Shown here piece by piece: positions 36,438 to 45,424 of a stretch of 64,000 nt of DNA (position 1 is its first letter; each line of letters opens with the position of its first letter). The translations under genes and the position numbers were made by a program. The stretch is from JADLGL01 sp963823045 (GTDB lineage Bacteria > Pseudomonadota > Alphaproteobacteria > Rhizobiales > Kaistiaceae), in assembly GCA_963823045.1 (NCBI GenBank), contig CAWGKA010000007.1:186001-250000 (forward strand), given 5' to 3'. The notes beneath the pieces are model-generated. The model had not been told where the DNA came from and searched no databases. It saw only the letters and a list, made by a program, of their open reading frames with translations.

Positions 36438-37326
36438 TCACTCCAGGTTCTGAACCTGCTCCCGGAATTGATCGACCACCGCCTTGAGGTCAAGTCCGAT
36501 GGCGGTGAGGCTCTTGTCGTTCGACTTCGAGCAGAGCGTGTTGGTCTCGCGGTTGAATTCCTGAGCGAGGAAATCGAGCCTCCGCCCGATGGCGCCGCCA
36601 CCGCCGAGAAGCTCGCGCGCAGCCGCGACATGAGCGTTGAGACGGTCGATCTCCTCGCCGACATCGGCGCGGGTGGCAAGGATCGCCGCCTCCTGATGCA
36701 GCCTGCCCGGATCGAGCGCCGGTGCCGCGTCGAGGAGCGCCGCCACCTGTTCGGCAATACGTGCGCCGAATCGCCTCCGGCGTCCGCGCCGGGTTGGCGT
36801 CGGCCTGCGCCGTCAGCGCTTCGATGCGGTCGAGCCGCTCGGTGAGGAAGCCGGCAACAGCCGTGCCCTCGCTCTCACGCATGGCAGCTAAGGCGGCCAG
36901 CGCTTCGTCGAGGCTCTTCAGCATGTCGTCACGGAGTTCGTCCGTCGTTTCCGTGGTTGCCTCGACGAGGTCGACGACGCCGCGGATCGACAGCAATTGT
37001 TCGATGGAAAGCGGTGCGCCGCCCGCCTCGCCGCGAAGTTCGCGGGCAACGCGCATGACCTCGGAGAGTGCGGCGCGGTTAACGCTGATCGTGGCGGATG
37101 AGTGCTCCCGCTGCTGCGTCAGCGACAGCTGGATGTTGCCGCGGGTGAAGCAGGCGGCGATGCGCTCGCGGACCGGCTGCTCCAACTGTTCGAAGCCGGG
37201 CGGGCCACGGAAGCGGACGTCGAGCCCCTTGCCGTTGACGCTGCGCGCTTCCCAAACCCAGCGGCAACCATGCCCAGAGCCGTCGGCACGGGCGAATCCG
37301 GTCATGCTCTGCAGGGCTGCAGCCAC
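36438..37326 (-). CDS. yicC: YicC/YloC family endoribonuclease, split by a frameshift
   Basis: Members of this family have been shown to act as RNases in E. coli and Bacillus. The joined protein is about 295 residues: LQSMTGFARADG at the N terminus, WEARSVNGKGLDVRFR, and the C-terminal DUF1732 segment LDFLAQEFNRETNTLCSKS in another frame. Removing the base at 36765 joins PEAIR to ARIAEQVAALLDAAPALD. GTG 37326, five bases after the mltG stop, is the likely start; ATG 37305 (MTGFA) is possible. yicC-gmk adjacency is widely conserved. Confidence 0.88.
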
Positions 37327-37330
37327 CGGA

Positions 37331-38518
37331 CTAGCCCGGCGATGCGGCTGGCGCCGCGTCACCGGCCGGAGCGGGATCTTCCACCGGCGCACTCGCCGGG
37401 GCGGGCGTTGCCTGCTGCTGGAGGATCTGCCGATAGCGGGCGACGTTGCGCTGATGCTCTTCGTAGGTCTCGGCGAAGACATGGCCGCCGGTGCCGTCGG
37501 CAACGAAATAGAGGTCGTTGGTCTGCGACGGGTTGGCGACGGCCTCGAGCGCGGCGACGCCGGGATTGGCGATCGGCCCAGGCGGCAGGCCGTCAATCAT
37601 GTAGGTGTTGTAGGGCGTCTGCCGGGTGAGCTCCGATTGCAGCAGCGCATGGCCGGCCGGCGCACCCTCGCCGCCATAGATGCCGTAAACGACCGTCGGG
37701 TCGGACTGCAGCCGCATGCCGCGATTGAGGCGGTTGATGAAGACGGCGGCGACGCGGCTGCGCTCGTCGGCGATGCCGGTTTCCTTCTCAACGATCGAGG
37801 CGAGGATCACCAGCTCCTCCGGCGAGGACAGCGGCAGGCCCGGAGCGCGGCGGTTCCAGATATCCTGGACGACGCGGTCGTGATCGCGGGCCATGCGATC
37901 GAGTAGGCTCTGCCGCGTGTCGCCGCGGCTGAACTGGTAGGTCTCGGGCAGCAACGATCCCTCGGGCGGTACGACGGCGATATCGCCGGTAAGGACTTCG
38001 TTGGCCAGCAGGCGATCGACGATCTGCTGGCTGGTGAGGCCTTCGGGGATGGTGATCGAATAGACGAGGGTGCGTCCCTCGACCATGAGGTCCATCACCT
38101 CGCGCATGCTCGCCTGCGCCGGGACGAGATATTCGCCCGCCTGGATATTGCTTTGGTTGCCGTAGAAGGCGACCGCCATGCGGAAGACCCAACGGTTGGA
38201 GATGACACCCGAATCCTGAAGCGACTCGGCGATGTCAGCGAGATTGTCGCCGGACTGCACCGCAACGACGCGCTCGGCGGCAAGCGGGCCGGCCTGATCG
38301 AACTGCACCTTCGTGAAGAGGCCGACGCCACCGACGACGACAACGGCGAGGATGACCACCGTGAGCAGGAAGTTCAGCGATACGATGATCGGGTGGCGCG
38401 CTGAACGCGAACGCAGCGGCGGCGGCGGCACTTCATCCGGCTGTAGGAGTTCCCGCGCACTCTTCGGTGCCCGCCTTTGCGGCCGATCACCGTCCTGCGT
38501 GTCTCGGATTTCAGTCAT
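37331..38518 (-). CDS. mltG: Endolytic murein transglycosylase
   Basis: Cuts nascent glycan strands in the periplasm and so helps end peptidoglycan polymerisation. The 395-residue protein has a cytoplasmic Pro/Arg-rich N terminus, one membrane segment (IIVSLNFLLTVVILAVVVVGGVG region), a LysM-like subdomain and the YceG catalytic domain with the glutamate in LASIVEKETGIADERSRVA. It lies in the fabF-mltG-yicC-gmk order common in Rhizobiales. The C terminus is an Ala/Pro-rich tail. Confidence 0.94.
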   Translation of the reverse strand: MTEIRDTQDGDRPQRRAPKSARELLQPDEVPPPPLRSRSARHPIIVSLNFLLTVVILAVVVVGGVGLFTKVQFDQAGPLAAERVVAVQSGDNLADIAESLQDSGVISNRWVFRMAVAFYGNQSNIQAGEYLVPAQASMREVMDLMVEGRTLVYSITIPEGLTSQQIVDRLLANEVLTGDIAVVPPEGSLLPETYQFSRGDTRQSLLDRMARDHDRVVQDIWNRRAPGLPLSSPEELVILASIVEKETGIADERSRVAAVFINRLNRGMRLQSDPTVVYGIYGGEGAPAGHALLQSELTRQTPYNTYMIDGLPPGPIANPGVAALEAVANPSQTNDLYFVADGTGGHVFAETYEEHQRNVARYRQILQQQATPAPASAPVEDPAPAGDAAPAASPG

Positions 38519-38589
38519 GCCAACCTGCTCGCGTCCCCCCGCTCCCCAGTGGCATCTGTGACGTCCCTGTGGCGCTTGCGCCCCGGCCG

Positions 38590-39855
38590 TCAGGCATTAT
38601 GGCGCCGGAACACCAAGCTCGCATTGGTGCCGCCGAAACCGAATGAGTTGGACAAAGCGATGTCGATGTCTTTCTTCTTCGCGATGTGGGGCACGAGGTC
38701 GATCTTGGTTTCGACCGACGGATTGTCGAGATTGAGCGTCGGCGGCACGATCGAATCGCGGATCGCGAGCAGACAGAAGATTGCCTCCACGGCGCCGGCG
38801 GCGCCGAGCAGATGGCCGATAGCCGATTTGGTGGACGACATCGTCAGGCCTGCGGCGGCATCGCCGACAAGGCGTTCGACGGCGCGAAGTTCGATCTCGT
38901 CGCCTAGCGGCGTCGAGGTGCCATGCGCGTTGATGTAGTCGATATCCCTCGGCTCGAGGCCGGCACGCTTCACCGCCGCCGTCATGCAGCGATAGGCGCC
39001 ATCGCCGTCCGGTGACGGCGCGGTGATGTGATAGGCGTCGCCCGACAGGCCGTAGCCAACGATCTCGCCATAGATCATGGCGCCCCGCGCCAGCGCATGC
39101 TCGCGCTCTTCGAGCACGACAGCCCCGGCCCCCTCGCCCATGACGAAGCCGTCGCGGTCGCGGTCATAGGGACGTGAAGCGCGCAGGGGCTCGTCGTTGA
39201 AATGCGTCGACAGCGCCCGCGAAGCCGAGAACCCGCCCATCGACAGGCGGGACAACGGCGCCTCGGTACCGCCGGCGACCATCACGTCAGCATCGCCGAA
39301 GGCGATCAGCCGAGAGGCGTCACCGATCGCATGTGCACCAGTCGAGCAGGCGGTGACGACCGCGTGGTTCGGCCCCTTGAGGCCGTGGCGAATTGAGACA
39401 TAGCCGGAGGCAAGATTGATGAGGCGGCCGGGAATGAAGAACGGGCTGAGGCGCCGCGGTCCCTTCTCGTGCAGCAGCACGGCTGCCGTCTCGATGCCAG
39501 GAAGGCCGCCGATACCTGAGCCGATCAGAACGCCTGTGGTGGTCTGATCCTCATAGGAGGTCGGATGCCAGCCGGCATCATCGAGCGCCTGCGTGGCCGC
39601 CGACATCGCATAGACGATGAACTCGTCGACCTTGCGCCGCTCTTTCGGCTCCATCCATTCGTCAGGGTCGTAGAACCCCTCGGCCATCGGACCGTGAGGC
39701 ACCTGACAGGCGACCTGACAAGGAATGTCGCTGACGTCGAACGCCGTGATCTTCGCTGCGCCGGATTCGCCGGCGAGCAGCCTGGACCAAATAGCATCAA
39801 CACCGCAGCCAAGCGGCGTCACCATGCCCAAGCCTGTTACGACAACACGCCTCAA
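38590..39855 (-). CDS. fabF: 3-oxoacyl-ACP synthase II
   Basis: Condenses malonyl-ACP with acyl-ACP during fatty acid elongation. At 421 residues it has the Cys-His-His triad: VTACSTGAHAIG (nucleophile), NAHGTSTPLGDEIE and KSAIGHLLGAAGAVE. It starts RRVVVTGLGMVTPLG as usual and lies 55 bases downstream of acpP. Confidence 0.97.
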   Translation of the reverse strand: MRRVVVTGLGMVTPLGCGVDAIWSRLLAGESGAAKITAFDVSDIPCQVACQVPHGPMAEGFYDPDEWMEPKERRKVDEFIVYAMSAATQALDDAGWHPTSYEDQTTTGVLIGSGIGGLPGIETAAVLLHEKGPRRLSPFFIPGRLINLASGYVSIRHGLKGPNHAVVTACSTGAHAIGDASRLIAFGDADVMVAGGTEAPLSRLSMGGFSASRALSTHFNDEPLRASRPYDRDRDGFVMGEGAGAVVLEEREHALARGAMIYGEIVGYGLSGDAYHITAPSPDGDGAYRCMTAAVKRAGLEPRDIDYINAHGTSTPLGDEIELRAVERLVGDAAAGLTMSSTKSAIGHLLGAAGAVEAIFCLLAIRDSIVPPTLNLDNPSVETKIDLVPHIAKKKDIDIALSNSFGFGGTNASLVFRRHNA

Positions 39856-39910
39856 TATCTGGTCCTTCGCCGGTCTTCCGGCGGACGTTCACGGCAGCGA
39901 AAATGGCGGC

Positions 39911-40153
39911 TCAGCTGTCCGTTGAGCTCTTTTTCAGGAATTCCACCGCGTCGCCGACCGTCAGGATCGTCTCTGCAGCGTCATCCGGAATCTCGACACC
40001 GAACTCTTCCTCGAACGCCATGACCAACTCAACCGTGTCGAGGCTGTCGGCGCCGAGATCGTCGATGAAGCTCGCATTGTCGGTGACCTTCTCGGCATCG
40101 ACACCGAGATGCTCGACCACGATCTTCTTCACTCGATCCGCGATGTCACTCAT
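39911..40153 (-). CDS. acpP: Acyl carrier protein
   Basis: Carries growing acyl chains on a phosphopantetheine arm. The 80-residue acidic protein has the attachment serine in DLGADSLDTVELVMAFEEEF. It is placed between fabG and fabF as in most proteobacteria, with a 263-base gap upstream that probably holds its own promoter, as its high expression demands. Confidence 0.98.
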   Translation of the reverse strand: MSDIADRVKKIVVEHLGVDAEKVTDNASFIDDLGADSLDTVELVMAFEEEFGVEIPDDAAETILTVGDAVEFLKKSSTDS

Positions 40154-40267
40154 GTTCGATCAACCCCGATTATCCCTGTTGAATTCCAGTGAACCAGACT
40201 AGCCCCGCTGTCGTCCAGGGGCCGGCGGCATTGCTAGCGAAAGTGGCGGCAGAGAAAAACCAAAAAT

Positions 40268-40290
40268 AAACGCCGAGTGCGTTTTTCTTG
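40268..40290 (-). terminator. Candidate terminator between fabG and acpP
   Basis: AAACGC (40268-40273) and GCGTTT (40279-40284) form a six-base stem with a five-base loop. On the minus strand it is followed by ATTTTTGG, so it could end fabG transcripts about 130 bases past the stop codon. The opposite strand also has a T-run. Apart from this, the 263-base gap 40154-40416 shows nothing I can name. Confidence 0.45.
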
Positions 40291-40416
40291 GCATATCCCA
40301 GCCGCTTAGCGGCAATTCGCTTTGTCGTAAGGCTCCTTAAGTCGTTTGCCTAACACACATATTCGCACTGCGCCAGCAGCGCCTTCACGCCGCAGGCAGG
40401 CCATTCAATCCACAGG

Positions 40417-41157
40417 CTAGCTGCTCATATGACCGCCGCCATTGATGTGAAGCGTCTGCCCGGTGACGTAGGCGGCCTCGTCGCTGGCGAGATAAACGAC
40501 AGCTGAGGCAACCTCCCAAGGCGTTCCGAAACGGTCCGCCGGCACATCCGCCAAAGCCGCGGCATAGCGGGCCTCGTCGAAATTCGCCGTCATCGGCGTC
40601 TCGATATAGCCGGGAGCAACGCAGTTGACCGTGATCTTCCGCTTCGCGACTTCCTTGGCGAGGCTCATGGTCATGCCGATCAGGCCCGATTTGGCCGCGG
40701 CGTAGTTTACCTGGCCCGGATTGCCCGCCGACCCCACGACCGAACCGATGGCGATGATGCGGCCGGAACGCCGGCGAATCATGCCGCGCAGAACGGCGCG
40801 CGTCAGACGGAAGGCCGCGGTGAGATTGACCTCGATCACCTCATCCCAATCGTCGTCGGACAGCTTGATGGCGAGGTTGTCGCGCGTGATGCCGGCATTG
40901 TTTACCAGCACCTCGATCGGGCCGAGCTTGTCTTCGACCGCCGGAATGAGCGCGTCGACCGCCGCGCGGTCGGAAAGGTCGCAGGGGAAGGTGACGCAGC
41001 GCTCGCCGAGATCGGCCGCAAGCTTCTCCAGAGCGTCAAGGCGCGTGCCGGTGGCCGCGACCGTGGCTCCGGCCTCGACCAGCGCGCGGGCGATGGCCGA
41101 GCCGATTCCGCCGGTGGCGCCGGTAACGAGGGCAATCTTGTTGTTGAGTTGGAACAT
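40417..41157 (-). CDS. fabG: 3-oxoacyl-ACP reductase
   Basis: NADPH-dependent reduction of beta-ketoacyl-ACP. The 246-residue SDR has TGATGGIGSAIARAL, NNAGITRDN, the catalytic NYAAAKSGLIGMT (YxxxK) and ends HINGGGHMSS. It lies 24 bases after fabD, within fabD-fabG-acpP-fabF. Confidence 0.96.
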   Translation of the reverse strand: MFQLNNKIALVTGATGGIGSAIARALVEAGATVAATGTRLDALEKLAADLGERCVTFPCDLSDRAAVDALIPAVEDKLGPIEVLVNNAGITRDNLAIKLSDDDWDEVIEVNLTAAFRLTRAVLRGMIRRRSGRIIAIGSVVGSAGNPGQVNYAAAKSGLIGMTMSLAKEVAKRKITVNCVAPGYIETPMTANFDEARYAAALADVPADRFGTPWEVASAVVYLASDEAAYVTGQTLHINGGGHMSS

Positions 41158-41181
41158 TGAGCGCTCTCGATTTCCTTGCGA

Positions 41182-42123
41182 TCAAGCCAGGAGTTCCGCG
41201 ACGGCGCGGACTTCTTCCGGTGTGCCGGCCGAGATGGCTTCGGCCTCCGGCACGATGCGGCGAACAAGGCCGGAAAGCACCTTGCCCGACCCCAATTCAA
41301 TGAAGCGATCCACACCCTGTTCAGCCATCCACCGCACCGACTCGCGCCAGCGCACAGTACCGGTGATCTGCTCGACCAGCCTGTCCCTGATCGACGCGGG
41401 ATCTCCATGCGGCGCGGCGGTGACATTGGCAACGACCGGCACGAGCGGTGCGGCAATATCGACGTCGCCGAGCGCCCCGCGCATCTCGTCGGCGGCGGGC
41501 GCCATCAGGCTGGAGTGAAACGGACCACTGACCTGCAGGGGAATGGCGCGCTTGGCGCCCCTCTCCTTGGCGGCGGCCATGGCGCGTTCGACGGCAGCCT
41601 TGTGGCCGGAAATGACGATCTGTCCGCCGCCATTGTCGTTGGCGACTTCGCAGATCTCGGTCCCGGCCGCCTCGACGACGAGTTCAGCCACTGCGTCCGG
41701 CTCTAGGCCGATGATCGCGGCCATTGCCCCCTCGCCGATCGGCACGGCGCGCTGCATGGCGTCGCCGCGAAGACGGAGGAGCCGGGCAGCGTCGTCAAGA
41801 GCAATGCTCCCGGTCGCCACCAGTGCCGAATATTCGCCAAGCGAATGGCCGGCGAAATAGGCAACCGATTTCGGTACGGGGCCCACCAGGCTGGCGAGGA
41901 CCCGATAGGCGGCAACGGACACGGCCATGAGCCCTGGTTGAGCGATGCGGGTGAAGGTCAGCTCCTCGGCCGTCCCTTCCCACAAGGTCGTCGACAGCTG
42001 TTCGCCGAGCGCCCGATCAACGGTGGCAAAGACTTCCGCGGCTTCGGGATAGGCCTCGGCCAACGCCTTGCCCATGCCCGGCGCCTGGCTGCCCTGTCCC
42101 GGAAAGATAATGGCTGTCGACAT
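41182..42123 (-). CDS. fabD: Malonyl-CoA-ACP transacylase
   Basis: Loads malonate onto ACP. The 313-residue protein has the GQGSQ motif (FPGQGSQAPGMG), the active-site serine in GHSLGEYSAL and the histidine in VSGPFHSSLM. ATG 42123 is chosen as it begins right before AIIFPGQG. First gene of the minus-strand fab operon, divergent from rpsF. Confidence 0.96.
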   Translation of the reverse strand: MSTAIIFPGQGSQAPGMGKALAEAYPEAAEVFATVDRALGEQLSTTLWEGTAEELTFTRIAQPGLMAVSVAAYRVLASLVGPVPKSVAYFAGHSLGEYSALVATGSIALDDAARLLRLRGDAMQRAVPIGEGAMAAIIGLEPDAVAELVVEAAGTEICEVANDNGGGQIVISGHKAAVERAMAAAKERGAKRAIPLQVSGPFHSSLMAPAADEMRGALGDVDIAAPLVPVVANVTAAPHGDPASIRDRLVEQITGTVRWRESVRWMAEQGVDRFIELGSGKVLSGLVRRIVPEAEAISAGTPEEVRAVAELLA

Positions 42124-42431
42124 CGCCGCCCTTATGCCGATCCCGAGGCGGCTGTTCCGGCCGCCCTCCAAGGTCGTCCGGCCTTGTTTCCGGTCGGCAC
42201 GTTTGTGTCAAGAACATGCGAGCAACAGGCGGGCTTGTTTTGGCGGGCCAATTCGGTCATAACCCGCGCGATTTTGGCAATGCCGGCCGGCGGCTGAAAG
42301 GAGAGCGGCGTTTCGCCGTAGGGCAAAGGTGCCCGGTCTCCCTTGTCGTCGCTCTCGGAGATCTCCGACCGCCTTTCCCGTGAAGGCTTCGGTGAGGCTT
42401 TGCGCCGGCGACGAACCTAGGAAAGGCGGAT
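42124..42431 (+). other. 308-base divergent intergenic region and rpsF leader
   Basis: No gene seen. It holds a weak promoter candidate (TTGTTT 42235-42240, 17 bases, CATAAC 42258-42263) and a long GC-rich leader with a CGGCG-TTT-CGCCG hairpin (42306-42318) and a perfect palindrome CGGAGATCTCCG (42356-42367). rpsF leaders in many bacteria bind the S6:S18 complex for feedback; whether this one does cannot be told by eye. AGGAAAGG precedes the rpsF start. Confidence 0.4.
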
Positions 42432-42869
42432 ATGCCTCTTTACGAGCATGTGTTCCTGGCCCGACAGGATATGTCCGGCCAGCAGGTCGAAGCGTTGGTC
42501 GACCACTACAAATCGGTCGTTGCGGAAAATGGCGGCGAGATCGGCAAGGTCGAGTATTGGGGCCTGAAGTCGATCGCCTTCCGGCTGAAGAAGAACCGCA
42601 AGGCCCATTACACCCTGATGAACATCACCGCTCCCCCGCCGGCAATCGCCGAGATGGAACGGCAGATGCGCCTCAATGAGGATGTGCTGCGCCATTTGAC
42701 ACTGCGCGTCGACGAACTTGAGGAAGGCCCGTCGGCGATGATGCAGAAGCGCGACCGCGATGATCGTGGCGACCGCGGCGATCGGCCGAGGGGCCGCGAT
42801 TTCGGCCGTGACGGTGGCCGCGACCGCCCGCGCCGCGAAGAGCGCGACAACGATACGGCGGAGGCATAA
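42432..42869 (+). CDS. rpsF: 30S ribosomal protein S6
   Basis: Binds 16S rRNA with S18 in the platform of the small subunit. Residues 1-95 are the standard domain (MPLYEHVFLARQDMS, YWGLKSIAFRLKKNRKAHY). A further 45 residues form a tail of repeated Asp-Arg-Gly units (DRDDRGDRGDRPRGRD), longer than in E. coli. First gene of the rpsF-rpsR-rplI operon. Confidence 0.97.
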   Translation: MPLYEHVFLARQDMSGQQVEALVDHYKSVVAENGGEIGKVEYWGLKSIAFRLKKNRKAHYTLMNITAPPPAIAEMERQMRLNEDVLRHLTLRVDELEEGPSAMMQKRDRDDRGDRGDRPRGRDFGRDGGRDRPRREERDNDTAEA

Positions 42870-42871
42870 TC

Positions 42872-43120
42872 ATGGTCGACATCAATCAGTTGCCGGCGCG
42901 CCGGCCCTTCTTCCGCCGCCGCAAGGCCGATCCGCTTTCGGGCGCCAATGCCCCGAAGATCGACTACAAGGATGTGCGCCTCCTGCAGCGCTATGTTTCA
43001 GAGCGCGGCAAGATCGTGCCGTCCCGCATCACCGCCGTTTCGGCGAAGAAGCAGCGCGAGCTGGCGCGGGCGATCAAGCGCGCCCGTTTCCTCGGCCTTC
43101 TGCCCTACGTGATCAAATAG
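42872..43120 (+). CDS. rpsR: 30S ribosomal protein S18
   Basis: Partner of S6 on the 30S platform. The 82-residue protein ends in the family signature (SRITAVSAKKQRELARAIKRAR) and starts two bases after rpsF. The N-terminal FFRRRKADPLSG lacks the zinc-ribbon cysteines seen in some bacteria. Confidence 0.98.
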   Translation: MVDINQLPARRPFFRRRKADPLSGANAPKIDYKDVRLLQRYVSERGKIVPSRITAVSAKKQRELARAIKRARFLGLLPYVIK

Positions 43121-43132
43121 GAGCCGACGGAG

Positions 43133-43738
43133 ATGCATGTCATTCTGCTTGAGCGCGTTTCCAACCTCGGCCAGATGGGCGACGAGGTTCGCGTCCGCGA
43201 CGGCTACGCCCGCAATTTCCTGCTGCCGCAGGGCAAGGCGATGCGCTCCAACGAAGCGAACCGTAAGCGCTTTGAAGCGCAGCGGGCGCAGCTCGAGGCG
43301 CGCAACCTGGAGCGCCGCAACGAAGCGGCCGCAGTTGCCGAGAAGCTCGACGGCCAGGCCTTCATTATCGTCCGCCAGGCGGCCGAAACCGGCCAGCTTT
43401 ACGGCTCGGTGACACCGCGCGATCTTGCCGAGACGATGACCGAGAACGGCTTCAGCGTGAGCCGCAGCCAGGTGCAGCTCGGCCAGCCCATCAAAACGAT
43501 CGGCCTACACAATGTCGCGATCGGCCTCCACCCGGAAGTCAGCGCGACGGTCGTCGTCAATGTGGCGCGTTCGGCGGACGAGGCGGAACGTCAGGCCCGC
43601 GGCGAGGATGTGACCCGGTTCGGTGAAGCTGAGGAATTGGCGGAAGAAGCCGAGGCAGAGGGCGCCGAAGAGGACGTCGAGGTTGAGGTGACGGCCGAAG
43701 TGGAAGCCTCCGAGCCGGCGGAGGAAGACGACGCCTAG
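43133..43738 (+). CDS. rplI: 50S ribosomal protein L9 with long acidic tail
   Basis: Binds 23S rRNA near the L1 stalk and helps keep frame. The first 150 residues match L9 (MHVILLERVSNLGQMGDEV, GYARNFLLPQGKA). The C terminus carries about 40 extra residues, almost all Glu, Ala, Asp and Val (EELAEEAEAEGAEEDVEVEV). Such tails occur in rhizobia. It forms an operon with rpsF and rpsR. Confidence 0.97.
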   Translation: MHVILLERVSNLGQMGDEVRVRDGYARNFLLPQGKAMRSNEANRKRFEAQRAQLEARNLERRNEAAAVAEKLDGQAFIIVRQAAETGQLYGSVTPRDLAETMTENGFSVSRSQVQLGQPIKTIGLHNVAIGLHPEVSATVVVNVARSADEAERQARGEDVTRFGEAEELAEEAEAEGAEEDVEVEVTAEVEASEPAEEDDA

Positions 43739-43773
43739 CTGCAAAGCAGTGACGTCAATGGCCATGCCTCTTG

Positions 43774-43804
43774 CCTAGGATCGAGAGACTCATAGAATCC
43801 TAGG
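43774..43804 (+). promoter_or_regulatory. Perfect 8-bp inverted repeat upstream of cfa
   Basis: CCTAGGAT (43774-43781) and ATCCTAGG (43797-43804) are separated by 15 bases and end 18 bases before the cfa start, just ahead of its AGAGGA ribosome binding site. It could be an operator for a dimeric regulator or an mRNA hairpin. CTAG is rare in this DNA, which makes two copies notable. Confidence 0.45.
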
Positions 43805-43822
43805 TGAAAGAGGACGGACCAT

Positions 43823-45175
43823 ATGTCCCTGTTTCCCCTCGATCGTCTGCTTGATCGTCTGATCACCCACGGTCAATTGACAGTTATCGGCGTCGACGGC
43901 GAACGCCAGACCTTCGGCAAGGCCGGTACCGGCCCTGCCGCGGCCGTTCGCCTGCACGACAAATCCTTCGTGCGCCGGTTCATGCGGCGGCCGGGGCTTC
44001 TCCTCGGCGAAGGCTACATGGACGGCGACTATACGATCGAGGAGGGAACGCTCCGCGACTTCCTCGAGGTCGTGCTCGTGTCGTCCGACCGCCGTGAGCC
44101 CCTGGGCTTCGTCGGTAATCTCTTGTCGCGCTCGCTCTCTCTGATGCGCCGCAATGATGGCGACCGGGCTTCGCGGAACATCCGCCACCACTACGACATC
44201 GATCACCGCCTCTACGAAATGTTCCTCGACGAGGACATGCAGTATTCCTGCGCCTATTGGCGCGACGGCGTGACCTCGCTGGAACAGGCGCAACGCGACA
44301 AGAAAGATCACATCGCCAAGAAGCTGCTGCTCGAGCCGGGCATGAAGGTGCTCGACATCGGCTCCGGCTGGGGCGGGCTCGCCCTCACCCTCGCACGCGA
44401 CTATGGCGCCAACGTCACCGGCGTGACGCTATCGACCGACCAATATGAGACCTCTAAGCGACGCGCGGAGGAAGCCGGCCTCGCCGACCGGGTGACGTTC
44501 AAGCTGCAGGACTACCGCCACGAAGCCGGACCCTATGACCGCATCGTTTCGGTCGGCATGTTCGAGCATGTCGGGCTGCGGAATTTCGGCGAGTATTTCG
44601 ACCATTTGAAGCGGCTGCTGAAGCCCGACGGCGTCGTGCTCCTGCACACGATCGGGCGCATGGCCAGGCCCGCCGGCATCAATGCCTGGATGCGCAAATA
44701 CATTTTCCCCGGCGCCTATCTGCCGAGCCTGTCGCAGCTCACGCCTCTGGTCGAGGAGCGCAACATGTGGCTCACCGATCTGGAGCTTCTGCGCGTCCAT
44801 TATTCGAAGACGCTTGCCGTGTGGAACGAGCGCTTCCAGGCCCGCCGGGCCGACGTGGCCGCCATGCATGACGAGCGCTTCTGCCGCATGTGGGAGTTCT
44901 ACCTTGTCCTCAACGAGGTCGCCTTCCTCCACCGCTCGCTTGTCGTCTTCCAGATGCAACTGACCAAGCAGATGCTGGGCGTGCCGCTGACGCGCGACTA
45001 CATGTATGACGGAGAGGCGGCCGCAGGGGCGAAGCCCTTGCGCGTCGCATCGGCGTCGGCGAGCGACAAGGCGAAACCGCGCCGCAAGAAGGCACCTGCC
45101 GAGGCCTCCCAGGACACCGAATCAGGGGAGGCCGAAACGCCTCGCCATCGCCGCGCGGCGGGCTCGTCCAGTTAG
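43823..45175 (+). CDS. cfa: Cyclopropane-fatty-acyl-phospholipid synthase family methyltransferase
   Basis: Adds a methylene from SAM across double bonds of membrane phospholipid acyl chains, often under acid or stationary stress. The 450-residue protein has an N-terminal lipid-binding region, SAM motif KVLDIGSGWGGLALTLA, YDRIVSVGMFEHVG and the HTIGR segment. The last 40 residues are a Lys/Arg/Ala/Ser-rich tail (AKPRRKKAPAEA) not needed for the fold. It stands alone with an inverted repeat upstream. Confidence 0.9.
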   Translation: MSLFPLDRLLDRLITHGQLTVIGVDGERQTFGKAGTGPAAAVRLHDKSFVRRFMRRPGLLLGEGYMDGDYTIEEGTLRDFLEVVLVSSDRREPLGFVGNLLSRSLSLMRRNDGDRASRNIRHHYDIDHRLYEMFLDEDMQYSCAYWRDGVTSLEQAQRDKKDHIAKKLLLEPGMKVLDIGSGWGGLALTLARDYGANVTGVTLSTDQYETSKRRAEEAGLADRVTFKLQDYRHEAGPYDRIVSVGMFEHVGLRNFGEYFDHLKRLLKPDGVVLLHTIGRMARPAGINAWMRKYIFPGAYLPSLSQLTPLVEERNMWLTDLELLRVHYSKTLAVWNERFQARRADVAAMHDERFCRMWEFYLVLNEVAFLHRSLVVFQMQLTKQMLGVPLTRDYMYDGEAAAGAKPLRVASASASDKAKPRRKKAPAEASQDTESGEAETPRHRRAAGSSS

Positions 45176-45424
45176 TCGCCGACGCGTTTGTTCGCGTTTC
45201 GAAGTCAAGCTCAAATCTTATGCGCAACAGGGCCGCGGCCGGCCCGCGCGGTGAGAATGTATGGCTGGCGAACGCGTTAGGAGACGCAGGGGCAAACGCG
45301 CCTCGTTTGGACAAATGTTGATAGCGAGGAGTAATCCGGCCTCGGTGTCAGAAGCGTGTGTCGCTCGTTCGACGACGGTTAATGAGTGGTTTACACCGGC
45401 ATTGACGACCAGCACGGAACCCTG

